Positions 1 to 7,927 of a stretch of DNA of 33,644 bases are shown here, piece by piece. The stretch comes from an uncultured Lachnospiraceae bacterium (lineage in GTDB: Bacteria; Bacillota; Clostridia; Lachnospirales; Lachnospiraceae), in assembly GCA_900317755.1 (NCBI GenBank), contig ONHZ01000014.1, positions 1 through 33,644 of the forward strand. The letters run 5' to 3'. The notes under the pieces were generated by a model, which saw nothing but the letters and a program-made list of their open reading frames with translations, was not told the DNA's origin and ran no database searches. The translations under genes and the position numbers were made by a program. How positions within the stretch are numbered: the first letter of the stretch is position 1; each line of letters begins with the position of its first letter.

Positions 1-163
1 AACCATCCCAAACCATTACGTTTAATTCTTTACCAGCTTCATCATCTGATGAATCACTGCTCTTTGAACTGCTTGAAGAACTACCGCCGCAGCCTGCTAA
101 TGTGAGGATACTCAGACTTGCTGTGAGTACTCCTGCCACTATTTTCTTAAATCGACCTTTCAT
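1..163 (-). CDS. Lipoprotein N-terminus, probable ABC-transporter substrate-binding protein (partial)
   Basis: The gene starts at the ATG at 161-163 and runs off the left edge, so only 54 residues are visible. Residues 1-24 form a lipoprotein signal: MKGRFKKIVAG, a hydrophobic stretch, then the lipobox LAGC with the lipidated Cys at 25. A Ser/Asp-rich linker follows, then a mature start KELNVMVWDG. That beta-strand pattern is typical of extracellular solute-binding proteins, including polyamine-type ones, but the substrate cannot be told from so little. No Shine-Dalgarno sequence is present before this ATG (CTTTTCTGTTGTTTTAT), which is odd for this genome and suggests the native upstream region was replaced at a rearrangement just beside the LysR remnant. 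Confidence 0.7.
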   Translation of the reverse strand, partial: MKGRFKKIVAGVLTASLSILTLAGCGGSSSSSSKSSDSSDDEAGKELNVMVWDG

Positions 164-171
164 ATAAAACA

Positions 172-486
172 ACAGAAAAGAAAACGATCAGCATTTACTG
201 CACTTACGATGTTCCCCAGCTTTTCGATGTATCCTTCATTGACGATTTCAATCATAATTTTCCAGATAGAATGCTAAAACTATGGGAAATGCCTACGCAG
301 GAAATACTGAAGGAACTAGATGAAAATAATATAGAGATAGGGATCCTTGATGGTCCATTAAATGGTTCAAAATATGATTTCAACCTTCTTTTTGAGGTTC
401 ACCACTGCCTTATTGTAAACAAGCAGAATCCTCTTGCACATAGAGAAAAAATCGCAATTAATGATTTAAAATATGAACATAAATAA
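172..486 (+). pseudogene. LysR-family regulator remnant, effector-binding domain only
   Basis: Reading frame 1 is open from about 172 to the TAA at 484-486 and encodes about 104 residues that look like the first half of a LysR substrate-binding domain: KKTISIYCTYDVPQLF, then EILKELDENNIEIGILDGPL, then HHCLIVNKQNPLAHREK and INDLKY. The HTH half (about 90 residues) is missing at the 5' end, where the sequence meets the lipoprotein start. The second half of the effector domain is missing at the 3' end, where it runs into the antiparallel MATE remnant. The first ATG in frame is at 271, inside the domain. I read it as a gene fossil, not a functional protein. Confidence 0.7.
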
Positions 487-1071
487 TCCATACAATTGCG
501 ACTGCAAATGCCGTGATGGAAAGACTGACCGGATATGCCATTACTAATGCGGCAAAGGTGCGATGCGCTTTGAAATAGGTATGCACCCAGGTGATTCTGG
601 TTCCGCATATGCCGATTAGTGCGCAGAGTGCAGGGATAAGCGAATGTCCATATCCTCGAAGCGCTCCTGCAAGAACTTCCTGAAAAAGACTAAAAATATA
701 TCCAGCAAAAATATATTCCATTCTTGTGATTCCGACTTCAATGACCTCTTCATTTTTACTGAAAAGGGAAAGAATGGGATGTCCGAAAATGAGCATCAGG
801 ACGCAGGTGATAAATGTAAAGATTCCTCCGAGAAGAAGCGACCAGCCAAGGCTTTTCTTACACCTTTCTCATTTCCCGCGCCATTATTCTGTGCAGTAAA
901 AGTCGTGCAGGCCTGACCGAAGGAATTCAGTACATAAAATCCTACGACCGCAACATCAGTTGCATTAAAAAGCTGCTCCAGCACACAAGTCAGAGCGTAT
1001 GGAATTGCAAAGATCAGTATTTTATCCCACAGAGATCCTTCAAGAAGATTCATGGATTTTGAATTTTTCAT
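482..1071 (-). pseudogene. MATE-family efflux transporter pseudogene (internal deletion, frameshift, 3' truncation)
   Basis: The start at 1071 still has an SD (GAGGAAAG) and a proper MATE N-terminus (LLEGSLWDKILIFAIPYALT, then NATDVAVVG). Around 935-945 the sequence jumps from the first helix pair straight into the C-terminal half (LNSFGQACTTFTAQNNGAG), so about 200 residues are lost. At about 850 a one-base loss breaks the frame. In the shifted frame the protein continues sensibly as LGWSLLLGGIFTFITC and MLIFGHPILSLF, then GALRGYGHS and CGTRITW, which are typical of the MATE C-half. The 3' end stops at about 482, where it meets the LysR remnant, so roughly the last 15-20 residues are gone. 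Three independent lesions make this a clear pseudogene. Confidence 0.85.
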
Positions 1072-1177
1072 TTTCTTTCCTCGAATTGATGGATTATTTC
1101 AAAACAGCATTTTCATAAGATGCAGTGTAATTTTTATCATGCTTTAAATGAAACGCCTGTCAAACATAATAACACAT

Positions 1178-1206
1178 TTGTCAAGAATGCAAAATCTGGC
1201 TACTAT
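1178..1206 (+). promoter_or_regulatory. Sigma-A-type promoter for the small-ORF locus
   Basis: A -35 TTGTCA (1178-1183) and -10 TACTAT (1201-1206) are separated by exactly 17 bases. This predicts a start near 1213 and a leader of about 115 bases before the small ORF. Confidence 0.6.
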
Positions 1207-1258
1207 TTTTTCCTATGTGGCAAGCACGAATCTCCTTTCAAGGCTATACTACGCAATG

Positions 1259-1313
1259 TACAAGGAAATAAGAAAACATCCTTGTAAGAATTTGACCGGG
1301 TTTTGTTCCCCGG
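1259..1313 (+). other. Structured leader: two hairpins upstream of the small ORF
   Basis: Hairpin 1 pairs TACAAGGA (1259-1266) with TCCTTGTA (1279-1286) around a 12-base A-rich loop. Hairpin 2 pairs CCGGG (1296-1300) with CCCGG (1309-1313) around an 8-base loop and ends three bases before the SD. It could be a regulatory leader or simply mRNA structure. It matches no riboswitch class I know. Confidence 0.45.
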
Positions 1314-1328
1314 AGAAAGGAGTTTATT

Positions 1329-1436
1329 ATGGTAGAATATGCAATGCAGCTTTTCGGCCATCTTCAGATCATGAGTTACTGGTATGGACTTACCACTAAT
1401 AACTCATCTGATTTTTATGACGAATATGACTTCTGA
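1329..1436 (+). CDS. Small protein, 35 residues, unknown function
   Basis: An ORF of 35 codons starts at the ATG at 1329 and stops at TGA 1434-1436. An excellent SD (AAAGGAG, 1316-1322) lies six bases before the start, better than that of many long genes here. The peptide begins MVEYAMQLFGH, has an aromatic middle (SYWYG) and an acidic, aromatic tail (DFYDEYDF). There is no signal peptide, no clear membrane helix, no Cys and no Gly-Gly leader site. A promoter, hairpin-bearing leader and strong terminator bracket it exactly, which argues for a real transcription unit. Function is unknown; a regulatory or sensing peptide, or a leader peptide that only controls the RNA, are both possible. Confidence 0.55.
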   Translation: MVEYAMQLFGHLQIMSYWYGLTTNNSSDFYDEYDF

Positions 1437-1462
1437 TTAAATTGAGCTGAAAATACAAGAAG

Positions 1463-1491
1463 AGCTCCGGCGGATTCGCCGGAGCTTTTTT
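1463..1491 (+). terminator. Intrinsic terminator of the small-ORF locus
   Basis: A perfect 10-bp stem AGCTCCGGCG/CGCCGGAGCT with loop GATT (1463-1486) is followed by five further T residues. It lies 27 bases after the small ORF's stop codon. Confidence 0.9.
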
Positions 1492-1501
1492 GATGAATTC
1501 A

Positions 1502-1536
1502 GCTGACACAACCTTAACAACACACTTTGTGTCAGC
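1502..1536. repeat. Inverted repeat behind the histidine kinase gene
   Basis: GCTGACACAA (1502-1511) is the exact reverse complement of 1527-1536, around a 15-base loop. No T-run follows on either strand, so it is not a canonical terminator. It may protect the 3' end of the pst-pho mRNA or block read-through between the converging units. Confidence 0.5.
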
Positions 1537-1563
1537 CTATTACTCAATTATTAATAAATTTCT

Positions 1564-2913
1564 TCACAAATTAACAGGGATTGTCACCTTCATCGTCGTC
1601 CCAACTCCCGGCGTACTGTCAACATCGATCTTTCCTTTATGAATCAGTATGGCATGCTTTACGATGGAAAGCCCGAGGCCAGTCCCGCCGACTGCCCGGG
1701 AGTGGCTCTTATCGACTCGGTAGAAGCGCTCGAAAATCCTGTCAATATGTTCCTTCGGGATTCCGATTCCTGTATCCTGTACCGTCAAGATTGCATTTTC
1801 ACCAAGTCCATCTTTTTGAACAGAAACCGTGACCACACCATCCTTCCTATTATACTTGATTGCATTCTCGGTAAGATTCGTGACGACCTCTTCTAAGAGT
1901 GTCGGGATGCAGCGCATCTTTACGGGAACTGACCAGAACTGCAGGGTAATATGATTTTCTTCTGCAAGGGGCTTTAATCTGTCGACGCAGAGACGCGCAA
2001 TTGCTGCAAGATCATTCTCCTGCCACTCCATATTCGAGGCACCCTCGTCGAGATGCGAAAGCTCTATGATGTCCTGCACCAATTTACTCATACGCTGGGT
2101 TTCCTTATAAATTTTTTCGGAAAACTCGCCTAAGTCTTTTTCCTGGACGAGTCCGTTCTTTAGAAGCTCTGTATAGCCTGAAATCGTATGAATCGGTGTC
2201 TTCAGTTCATGTGAGACATTTGCCGTAAATTCCCTTCGAAGCTCTTCTGCTTCTTCACGCATTCTCTCTTCATTTCGCATGGCACCCTGCTCTGCTTCAA
2301 GCCTTTCGATGAGAGGCATAATCTCTTTATAGTCTTTTCTCATGCTCTTCATCGGGTGGTCGAGATCGATATTATTAAGCGGCCTGGTCAGAGCTTCAGC
2401 CAGTCCCTTTGCTACAATAAGAGACGCGACAACTATGACAATAAAAATAAAGATAATAATCTGAAGCTCCGAAAGAATCCGCCACCAGAATGAGTTTAAT
2501 ACCATTGCGGAACGTAAGACTGTTCCATCCTTCAGGCGAACAGCGTAATAAATTTCCGTCTTAAGTATTGTATTTGAATACCTTTCGCTTTCGCCTGTCC
2601 CGTTTTTAAGGGCGGCCTGCACCTCAGGACGGCTTAGATGATTGTCCATCTTTGAAGCATTGCTCTGATTATCATAAAGGACAACACCATTTTTTGCAAT
2701 CCAGGTCATGCGATAGCCCTTCTCCGAAAATGAAGAAAGAAAATCGCTTTCACCGTCGTTCATCGCTCTTGCAATATTGTCCGTCGTATAAATAAGCTGC
2801 TTTTTGCTATCCACCGTATCATAATAATACGAGGCCGCCTCGATTAAAAAAAAGGCGGCGATAAATACACACATCGCCGTCCAGAATATTGAATTAAAGA
2901 TCTTCTTTGTCAT
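1564..2913 (-). CDS. phoR: PhoR-like sensor histidine kinase
   Basis: This is a membrane sensor kinase for the neighbouring PhoB-type regulator, presumably reporting phosphate status through the Pst system and PhoU. With the ATG at 2913 the protein has 449 residues: TM1 at about 8-25, an extracytoplasmic region of about 120 residues, TM2 at about 149-168, a short linker with a coiled coil, then a HisKA domain with the H box FTANVSHELKTP (phosphorylated His235). An N box (NAIKY), G1 (DTGIGIP), F box and G2 (GGTGLGLS) complete a HATPase domain. A longer frame opens at 2955, but the first 14 residues lie inside the regulator gene; I prefer 2913, which overlaps the regulator by 20 bases, a usual translational coupling. 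It is the last gene of the pst operon. Confidence 0.9.
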   Translation of the reverse strand: MTKKIFNSIFWTAMCVFIAAFFLIEAASYYYDTVDSKKQLIYTTDNIARAMNDGESDFLSSFSEKGYRMTWIAKNGVVLYDNQSNASKMDNHLSRPEVQAALKNGTGESERYSNTILKTEIYYAVRLKDGTVLRSAMVLNSFWWRILSELQIIIFIFIVIVVASLIVAKGLAEALTRPLNNIDLDHPMKSMRKDYKEIMPLIERLEAEQGAMRNEERMREEAEELRREFTANVSHELKTPIHTISGYTELLKNGLVQEKDLGEFSEKIYKETQRMSKLVQDIIELSHLDEGASNMEWQENDLAAIARLCVDRLKPLAEENHITLQFWSVPVKMRCIPTLLEEVVTNLTENAIKYNRKDGVVTVSVQKDGLGENAILTVQDTGIGIPKEHIDRIFERFYRVDKSHSRAVGGTGLGLSIVKHAILIHKGKIDVDSTPGVGTTMKVTIPVNL

Positions 2914-3625
2914 ACCTGTACCCAACTCCACGTACAGTTTCAAGTCTGTCGCCAAAATCCTTTATTTTTTTCCTGAGTGAGGCGACATGTACATCGACCG
3001 TCCTCGTCTCGGGAGGAATCTCTTCATTCCAGACAGTCAGAAGAAGATTGTCCCTTGTAAATACCTTTCCCGGATTGTTAAGGAAAAGCTTAAGTAATTC
3101 ATATTCCTTTAAGGTAAGCTCGAGTGGCTCACCGTTTAATGTGACAGTATGTGCTTCGTCATTGATCACAATTCTGGAATCACCAATGATGACAACACCT
3201 TCGTTACCTTTTGAAGACTTTTTGATTCGCCTCAAAACCGCCTTGATTCTGGAAATCATCTCCATCATGCCAAATGGCTTCACAAGATAATCATCTGCTC
3301 CGTTGTCAAGCTCACGGACCTTGTCATATTCTGTACCCTTTGCAGTCGTCATGATGACAGGAATATTTTTTGTGGCACGGTCGTCCTTCAGCTTCTTTAA
3401 TATATCACTTCCATCTTCACCGCCCGGAAGCATGATGTCAAGAAGAATAAGATCAGGAAAACCATCCTCCATGCCATTCCAGAAGGACTTTCCATCAGGA
3501 AATCCAACCCCTTCCATCCCGGCAGTCTTAAGGGCATACAAAGTCAGCTCCCTTGCACTGTCATCATCCTCTACAATATAAATCTTTTTTCCAAAACCAA
3601 TGTCATGGTTTTCAGTATCTGTCAT
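2894..3625 (-). CDS. phoB: PhoB/PhoP-type response regulator (OmpR family)
   Basis: A 243-residue DNA-binding response regulator. The receiver domain (about 13-128) shows the acidic pocket EDDD (19-22), the phosphoacceptor Asp63 in LILLDIMLPG, the conserved Thr/Ala region (MTTAKG) and the Lys in DDYLVKPFG. A winged-helix output domain follows (about 145-240), with LTLKEYELLKLF, the recognition region RTVDVHVASLRKKI and the terminal VRGVGYRY, all typical of OmpR/PhoB. Its start overlaps the phoU stop by ATGA. Position between phoU and the histidine kinase in a pst operon makes it the phosphate-starvation regulator; in Firmicutes the equivalent is usually called PhoP. It probably binds the promoter in front of pstS. 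Confidence 0.93.
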   Translation of the reverse strand: MTDTENHDIGFGKKIYIVEDDDSARELTLYALKTAGMEGVGFPDGKSFWNGMEDGFPDLILLDIMLPGGEDGSDILKKLKDDRATKNIPVIMTTAKGTEYDKVRELDNGADDYLVKPFGMMEMISRIKAVLRRIKKSSKGNEGVVIIGDSRIVINDEAHTVTLNGEPLELTLKEYELLKLFLNNPGKVFTRDNLLLTVWNEEIPPETRTVDVHVASLRKKIKDFGDRLETVRGVGYRYDKEDL

Positions 3626-4263
3626 TTCTCAATTTCCCCGCCAAGTGAAAAGATCACCCAGTCAGCTACATTCTCAGCATGATCACCAATTCTCTCATAA
3701 TACTTTGCAAGCATGAGATAATCCGTCATGGCCTCGACATCAATTGAGCCCTCCTTTATTTTATTGATCAGCAGGTTCTTGATGTCGTCAAAATAATTGT
3801 CGACTACATCATCATACTTGATGACTGTATTTGCAAGATTCTCATCCTTCTTTACAAAGGAATCGATGCTCTCTGAAACCATCTTTACGGTAGCTTCAGA
3901 CATGTCATCAAAATGAAGATCCTTGGGTGGATTCAGTGCAAAGCCATGGCGGATAATCTCAGCCATATCCTCTGCCTGGTTGCCCATTCTGTCAAGGTCT
4001 GTGACCATCTTCAGTGCTGCCGTAATCTCACGAAGATCAGTAGCAACTGGCTGCTGCTTCATGATGATTCTCATGCAGAGTGTCTCGATGTCTCTCTCCT
4101 GAGAGCTGATTGACTCATAATCATTCTTAATGGTCTCTGCCTTCATGACGTCTCCGTCAAGAAGTGCATCTGTGACTTTCCTGATTGCCTGCTCTGTAGC
4201 CATACAAAGCTCTATGATGTCTGACTTTAATTCTGCAAGCTGCTTTTCATATTCTGTACGCAT
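3622..4263 (-). CDS. phoU: Phosphate signalling protein PhoU
   Basis: PhoU is a cytoplasmic all-helical adaptor that links the Pst transporter to the PhoR kinase and keeps the Pho response off when phosphate is ample. The 213 residues form the usual two repeated three-helix bundles, with metal-binding-type patterns DLDRMGNQAEDMAE in the first half and YYERIGDHAENVADW in the second. I chose the ATG at 4263 because family members begin MRT-x-(Y/F) and an AGGAAGG SD sits 11 bases upstream. A TTG at 4269 in the same frame is the alternative and would overlap the pstB stop by four bases. The stop overlaps the regulator start. Confidence 0.94.
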   Translation of the reverse strand: MRTEYEKQLAELKSDIIELCMATEQAIRKVTDALLDGDVMKAETIKNDYESISSQERDIETLCMRIIMKQQPVATDLREITAALKMVTDLDRMGNQAEDMAEIIRHGFALNPPKDLHFDDMSEATVKMVSESIDSFVKKDENLANTVIKYDDVVDNYFDDIKNLLINKIKEGSIDVEAMTDYLMLAKYYERIGDHAENVADWVIFSLGGEIEK

Positions 4264-4265
4264 AA

Positions 4266-5027
4266 TCAACCGAACCTTCCTGTAATGTAATCCTCTGTTC
4301 TCTTGTCATCCGGCTTCGAGAACATCTTGTCAGTGCTGGAGAACTCAATCAGGTCTCCAAGTAAGAAGAATGCACAGTCATCAGAGATTCGTACTGCCTG
4401 CTGCATATTATGCGTAACCATGATGACAGTATAGTTCTCTTTAAGCTTGACTGCAAGTTCCTCGATCTTGCCTGTTGAAATAGGATCAAGTGCTGATGTT
4501 GACTCATCCATGAGAAGAATATCAGGATGTACGGCAAGCGCTCTTGCGATGCAGAGTCTCTGCTGCTGTCCACCTGACATGCCAAGGGCGGAAGACTTCA
4601 GCCTGTCTTTTACCTCATCCCATATGGCTGCATCTTTTAATGACTGCTCTACGATTTCATCGAGCTTTGCCTTGTTCTTTATGCCATGAATTCTCGGACC
4701 GTAAGCGATGTTGTCATAAATAGACATCGGGAACGGATTGGCCTTTTGGAAAACCATGCCGATTCTCTTACGAAGTCCTGTGACATCGACATCAGGATCA
4801 TAGATATTCTTGTCCTGATAGACAACCTTTCCGGTAATCTTGCAGCCTTCAACGAGATCGTTCATTCTGTTTAAGGAACGAAGGAAGGTTGATTTACCGC
4901 AGCCGGAAGGACCGATGAGTGCTGTGATTCTGTGTTCGCTGATTTTCATTGAGACGCCATGAAGTGCATGTTTCTCTCCATACCAGAGATTCAAGTCCGT
5001 GACATCCATTATTATGCCTTTTTCCAT
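4266..5027 (-). CDS. pstB: Phosphate ABC transporter ATP-binding protein PstB
   Basis: PstB is the ATPase of the high-affinity phosphate importer, working at the inner face of the membrane with PstA and PstC. The 253 residues contain Walker A (GPSGCGKST), the PstB-typical [11 protein letters not shown], a Q-loop ([16 protein letters not shown]), the signature [11 protein letters not shown], Walker B (DILLMDES) and the H-loop (VTHNM). The residue after the catalytic Glu is Ser where the family nearly always has Pro (DEST rather than DEPT or DEPC); the catalytic residues themselves are intact. The SD is AGAAAGAG. It lies 33 bases downstream of pstA, and its stop overlaps the possible TTG start of phoU. 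Confidence 0.96.
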   Translation of the reverse strand: MEKGIIMDVTDLNLWYGEKHALHGVSMKISEHRITALIGPSGCGKSTFLRSLNRMNDLVEGCKITGKVVYQDKNIYDPDVDVTGLRKRIGMVFQKANPFPMSIYDNIAYGPRIHGIKNKAKLDEIVEQSLKDAAIWDEVKDRLKSSALGMSGGQQQRLCIARALAVHPDILLMDESTSALDPISTGKIEELAVKLKENYTVIMVTHNMQQAVRISDDCAFFLLGDLIEFSSTDKMFSKPDDKRTEDYITGRFG

Positions 5028-5060
5028 TTTTTACTCTTTCTAATGCATGAACATGAAAAC

Positions 5061-5909
5061 TTATTTGTTCTTCCTTTTACCAATTCTGCCTGCAGCAAAG
5101 TTGATGAGCAGTGTAATAATCATAAGGACGACTGCGATTGCGAAGGCAGTGTCGACTTCGCCGTTCTCACTTGCATAAAGGTAAAGCGCTACGGTAAGTG
5201 TTGCGGATGATGACTGCATAGCTGTAAAGAAATCGTTAAGTGCAAGTCCCATGCCGGCCGTGAAAAGAAGTGCGGCAGATTCACCTGTAATACGTCCGAT
5301 GGCAAGGATGCAGCCTGTTAAGATTCCGTCGATTGCGTTTGGAAGCACGACGGTACGGATCATGTGCCACTTTCCGGAACCAAGCGCAAGCGCGCCTTCA
5401 CGGTAGGAATCTGGAACCGTCTTTAAGGCTTCCTGTGTCGTACGGACGATGATTGGCGTGATCATCATAACGAGTGTAAGTGAACCTGCAAGAAGTCCGG
5501 CCTTAAGTCCAAATGCCTGCATGAAAACGATCATGCCGACAAGACCGAAGATAATGGAAGGAATACCGGTAAGCGTCTCTGTCGCAAACTCGATGATGTT
5601 TTCAAAGGCGCCCTTTTTTGCATACTCTGTAAGATAAACAGCAGCACCGATTGAAAGTGGAAGCGCAATCAGCATCGTGAGAACAATAAAATAAAGTGTA
5701 TTCAGCATATTTGGCAGGATACCAATCGTATCATTCAGGTATGACGTCGTACCTGAAACAAGCTGCCAAGTAAGATGAGGAATACCTCTGTAAAAGATAT
5801 AGCCAATTACGAAGACGAGGATTGTGATCGTAAGAACGGCACCGATAATCATCAGCGCTTTCATGGTAGCATTCCATGCGCGCCTTCCTGCGCTCTTTTT
5901 ATCTGTCAT
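5061..5909 (-). CDS. pstA: Phosphate ABC transporter permease PstA
   Basis: One of the two channel-forming subunits of the phosphate importer. The 282 residues begin with a short basic cytoplasmic tail, then a first TM (LMIIGAVLTITILVFVIGYI), the PstA-typical sequence near GILPNMLNTLY, and five further TM segments. The EAA-type coupling loop that docks on PstB is visible as EALKTVPDSYREGALALG (about residues 160-177). The end (RIGKRKNK) is basic and cytoplasmic. The start at 5909 overlaps the pstC stop by four bases, so the two permeases are translated together. Length is normal for the family. Confidence 0.95.
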   Translation of the reverse strand: MTDKKSAGRRAWNATMKALMIIGAVLTITILVFVIGYIFYRGIPHLTWQLVSGTTSYLNDTIGILPNMLNTLYFIVLTMLIALPLSIGAAVYLTEYAKKGAFENIIEFATETLTGIPSIIFGLVGMIVFMQAFGLKAGLLAGSLTLVMMITPIIVRTTQEALKTVPDSYREGALALGSGKWHMIRTVVLPNAIDGILTGCILAIGRITGESAALLFTAGMGLALNDFFTAMQSSSATLTVALYLYASENGEVDTAFAIAVVLMIITLLINFAAGRIGKRKNK

Positions 5910-6829
5910 GATTCAGACCCCCTCTTTATCAGCATGTTAAGAATAACATTAATAATCATAATGAATACGAAGAGTACAAGTCCGACAGAGAAAAGTGCCT
6001 CTCTCTGAAGTGAACCGTATGCAGCATAAGACATTTCAGAAACAATTGCAGTAGAAAGTGTACGGACTGGCTTTAAGAGACCAGGCATGTTTGCAACATT
6101 TCCTGAAACCATGATGATGGCCATGGCTTCACCAATCGCACGGCCGATACCAAGTACGATAGCGGCAGCGACTCCGCTTGATGCGGCCTTCAGATCAACC
6201 TTAAAATATGTTTCAATTTCTGTTGCGCCAAGTGCAAGTGAGCCTTCCTCATATTCTCTTGGAACAGCCTGAAGAGCTGTATCAGAAACATTAATAATAG
6301 AGGGAAGAATCATGATGGCTAGAACTACGATAGCTGCAAGAAGAGTAGAACCATTTGAAAGCTTGAACATTTTCTGTATTGCGGGCACGAGAACAATCAT
6401 GCCGACAAGACCGTAGATGACAGATGGAATGCCTGCGAGAAGGTTTACTGCTTCCCTGATGACTTTCGCCGCCTTTGGCGAAGCCACCTTTGCAAGGAAA
6501 ACTGCCGTAAATAATCCGATTGGCACACCGATGATTACTGCGCCGCATGTGCCATAAACACTGGAGAGAATGAATGGAAGGATGCCGAACTTTGGATCAG
6601 CTGCTGTAGAGGCCCATTCTGTTCCGAATATGAATTTTCCAAAGCCGATTTTTACGATTGCCGGAATACCTGATACGACCAGATAAATAGAAATCGCAAG
6701 GACAAAACCTATTACGATCACGCCGCATGCTAGGAATATTCCATGAATCACGTTTTCGACTGTACGGGAATGTCTTTTATCTTTAAGGGCATCCGTGTCG
6801 GACACGCCTTTTTCATTTTGAGTACCCAT
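5906..6829 (-). CDS. pstC: Phosphate ABC transporter permease PstC
   Basis: The partner permease of PstA. It has 307 residues with a hydrophilic N-terminal tail of about 30 residues, a first TM at about 30-50, an extracytoplasmic stretch containing FIFGTEWASTAADPKFGILP (a PstC hallmark), and further TM helices. The coupling loop reads DTALQAVPREYEEGSLALG. It follows pstS after a 95-base gap that holds a terminator-like hairpin, so it is probably made at a lower level than the binding protein. Confidence 0.95.
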   Translation of the reverse strand: MGTQNEKGVSDTDALKDKRHSRTVENVIHGIFLACGVIVIGFVLAISIYLVVSGIPAIVKIGFGKFIFGTEWASTAADPKFGILPFILSSVYGTCGAVIIGVPIGLFTAVFLAKVASPKAAKVIREAVNLLAGIPSVIYGLVGMIVLVPAIQKMFKLSNGSTLLAAIVVLAIMILPSIINVSDTALQAVPREYEEGSLALGATEIETYFKVDLKAASSGVAAAIVLGIGRAIGEAMAIIMVSGNVANMPGLLKPVRTLSTAIVSEMSYAAYGSLQREALFSVGLVLFVFIMIINVILNMLIKRGSES

Positions 6830-6867
6830 AACTACCCCTTGAAAATCTTTGATTTCTTTTAGTTAGC

Positions 6868-6893
6868 AAAAGCGCAGCCCATCTGGTCTGCGC
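6868..6893 (-). terminator. Partial terminator (attenuator) between pstS and pstC
   Basis: On the minus strand GCGCAG and CTGCGC (6888-6893 and 6872-6877) pair, with an inner ACC/GGG extension, and are followed by only four T residues. This is a weak intrinsic terminator inside an operon, the usual way to make much more binding protein than permease. Confidence 0.6.
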
Positions 6894-6924
6894 CATGTCA
6901 TTTCTTACTATTTATTTTTATGAA

Positions 6925-7851
6925 TTATTTATTTACAGGAACTGCGCCAGCCTTCTCGATCAGTGCTGCTGCATCCTTTGATGTAGCGTAATCATAGAAT
7001 GCCTGGGCTGCAGGTGAAAGGTCCTTGCCGTCAAGTGTGATGAGGTTGAAATCACGCTGTACCTTGTAAGAACCATCTGAGATATTTGCTTCGTTGCACT
7101 CAACACCTTCAACAGTAAGAGATGTAATGCCATCCTGGCCTTCTACTGCTGAGAATGAAGCATAACCGATAGCGTTTGGATTTGACTGAACTGTCTGGAT
7201 AACGCCGCCTGTAGAAGTCTGCTCTGACTCATACTTGCAAGCATCCTTTGTATCTGTAACAGATTCGAAACCATCTCTTGTACCAGAACCTGCCTCACGG
7301 CCGATTGCAGAAATAGCTGCATCGTCGCCGCCGACATCCTTCCAGTTTGTGATTTCGCCTGTGTAGATCTGCTTGATCTGGTCAAGTGTAAGATCCTTTA
7401 CCTTGTTGTCTTTGTTTACGATGATTGCGATACCATCAAGAGCGATTGTTGTCTGCTTAAGGCCCTTGGCTGTTTCCTCATCCTTTAAGTCTCTTGAAGC
7501 AAGACCGATGTCTGTACCGCCTGATGCAGCCTGCTCAATACCTGTACCTGAGCCAGTACCATCATAAGTAACCGTAACACCAGGATTGTCCTGCATGAAC
7601 TGCTCTGAAAGTGCACCGATGACATCCTTCATTGATGTAGAACCGTTTGTGCTGACAGAACCTGAAAGGTCGCTTGCAGCCTTGCTGTCGCTTCCGGCAT
7701 CACTTGATGTATCAGAACCCGATGCATCAGCTGTTGAATCAGTAGTTGTGTCAGTTGTGTCGCTTGATGTGTCTGTTGAGCCGCAGCCAATGAATAAGGT
7801 AGCTGTCATTGCAAGAGCAAGACTCATTGAAACAATCTTCTTTGCTTTCAT
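6925..7851 (-). CDS. pstS: Phosphate-binding lipoprotein PstS
   Basis: This is the extracytoplasmic phosphate receptor of the Pst importer, anchored by lipid. Of 308 residues, 1-22 are the signal, with lipobox LFIGC and lipidated Cys23. A Ser/Thr/Asp-rich linker runs to about residue 60. The binding domain starts with GSVSTNGSTSMKDVIGALSE and contains the phosphate-contacting patches STSM, GTGSGTGIE, SRDL and REAGSGTRDGFE, all classic PstS motifs. It is the first gene of the pst-pho operon, with SD AAGGAG before the ATG at 7851, and is preceded by a candidate Pho-box promoter. Confidence 0.96.
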   Translation of the reverse strand: MKAKKIVSMSLALAMTATLFIGCGSTDTSSDTTDTTTDSTADASGSDTSSDAGSDSKAASDLSGSVSTNGSTSMKDVIGALSEQFMQDNPGVTVTYDGTGSGTGIEQAASGGTDIGLASRDLKDEETAKGLKQTTIALDGIAIIVNKDNKVKDLTLDQIKQIYTGEITNWKDVGGDDAAISAIGREAGSGTRDGFESVTDTKDACKYESEQTSTGGVIQTVQSNPNAIGYASFSAVEGQDGITSLTVEGVECNEANISDGSYKVQRDFNLITLDGKDLSPAAQAFYDYATSKDAAALIEKAGAVPVNK

Positions 7852-7927
7852 TATAATTCTCCTTCTTTTTCTACCAACTTATCTAAAATACATTCTTAGT
7901 AAGCTATCAGCCACTACCCGGCTGACA

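Noticed and set aside
458-796. 112-residue minus-strand ORF as an independent gene
   Set aside because: It is the frameshifted second part of the MATE pseudogene; the last residues come from antisense of the LysR remnant.
1148-1399. 83-residue plus-strand ORF
   Set aside because: No SD, it overlaps the predicted promoter and leader of the 35-codon ORF, and the composition is not protein-like; the 35-codon frame is better supported.
1502-1536. Second terminator behind the histidine kinase
   Set aside because: A good stem but no T-run on either strand; listed as an inverted repeat instead.
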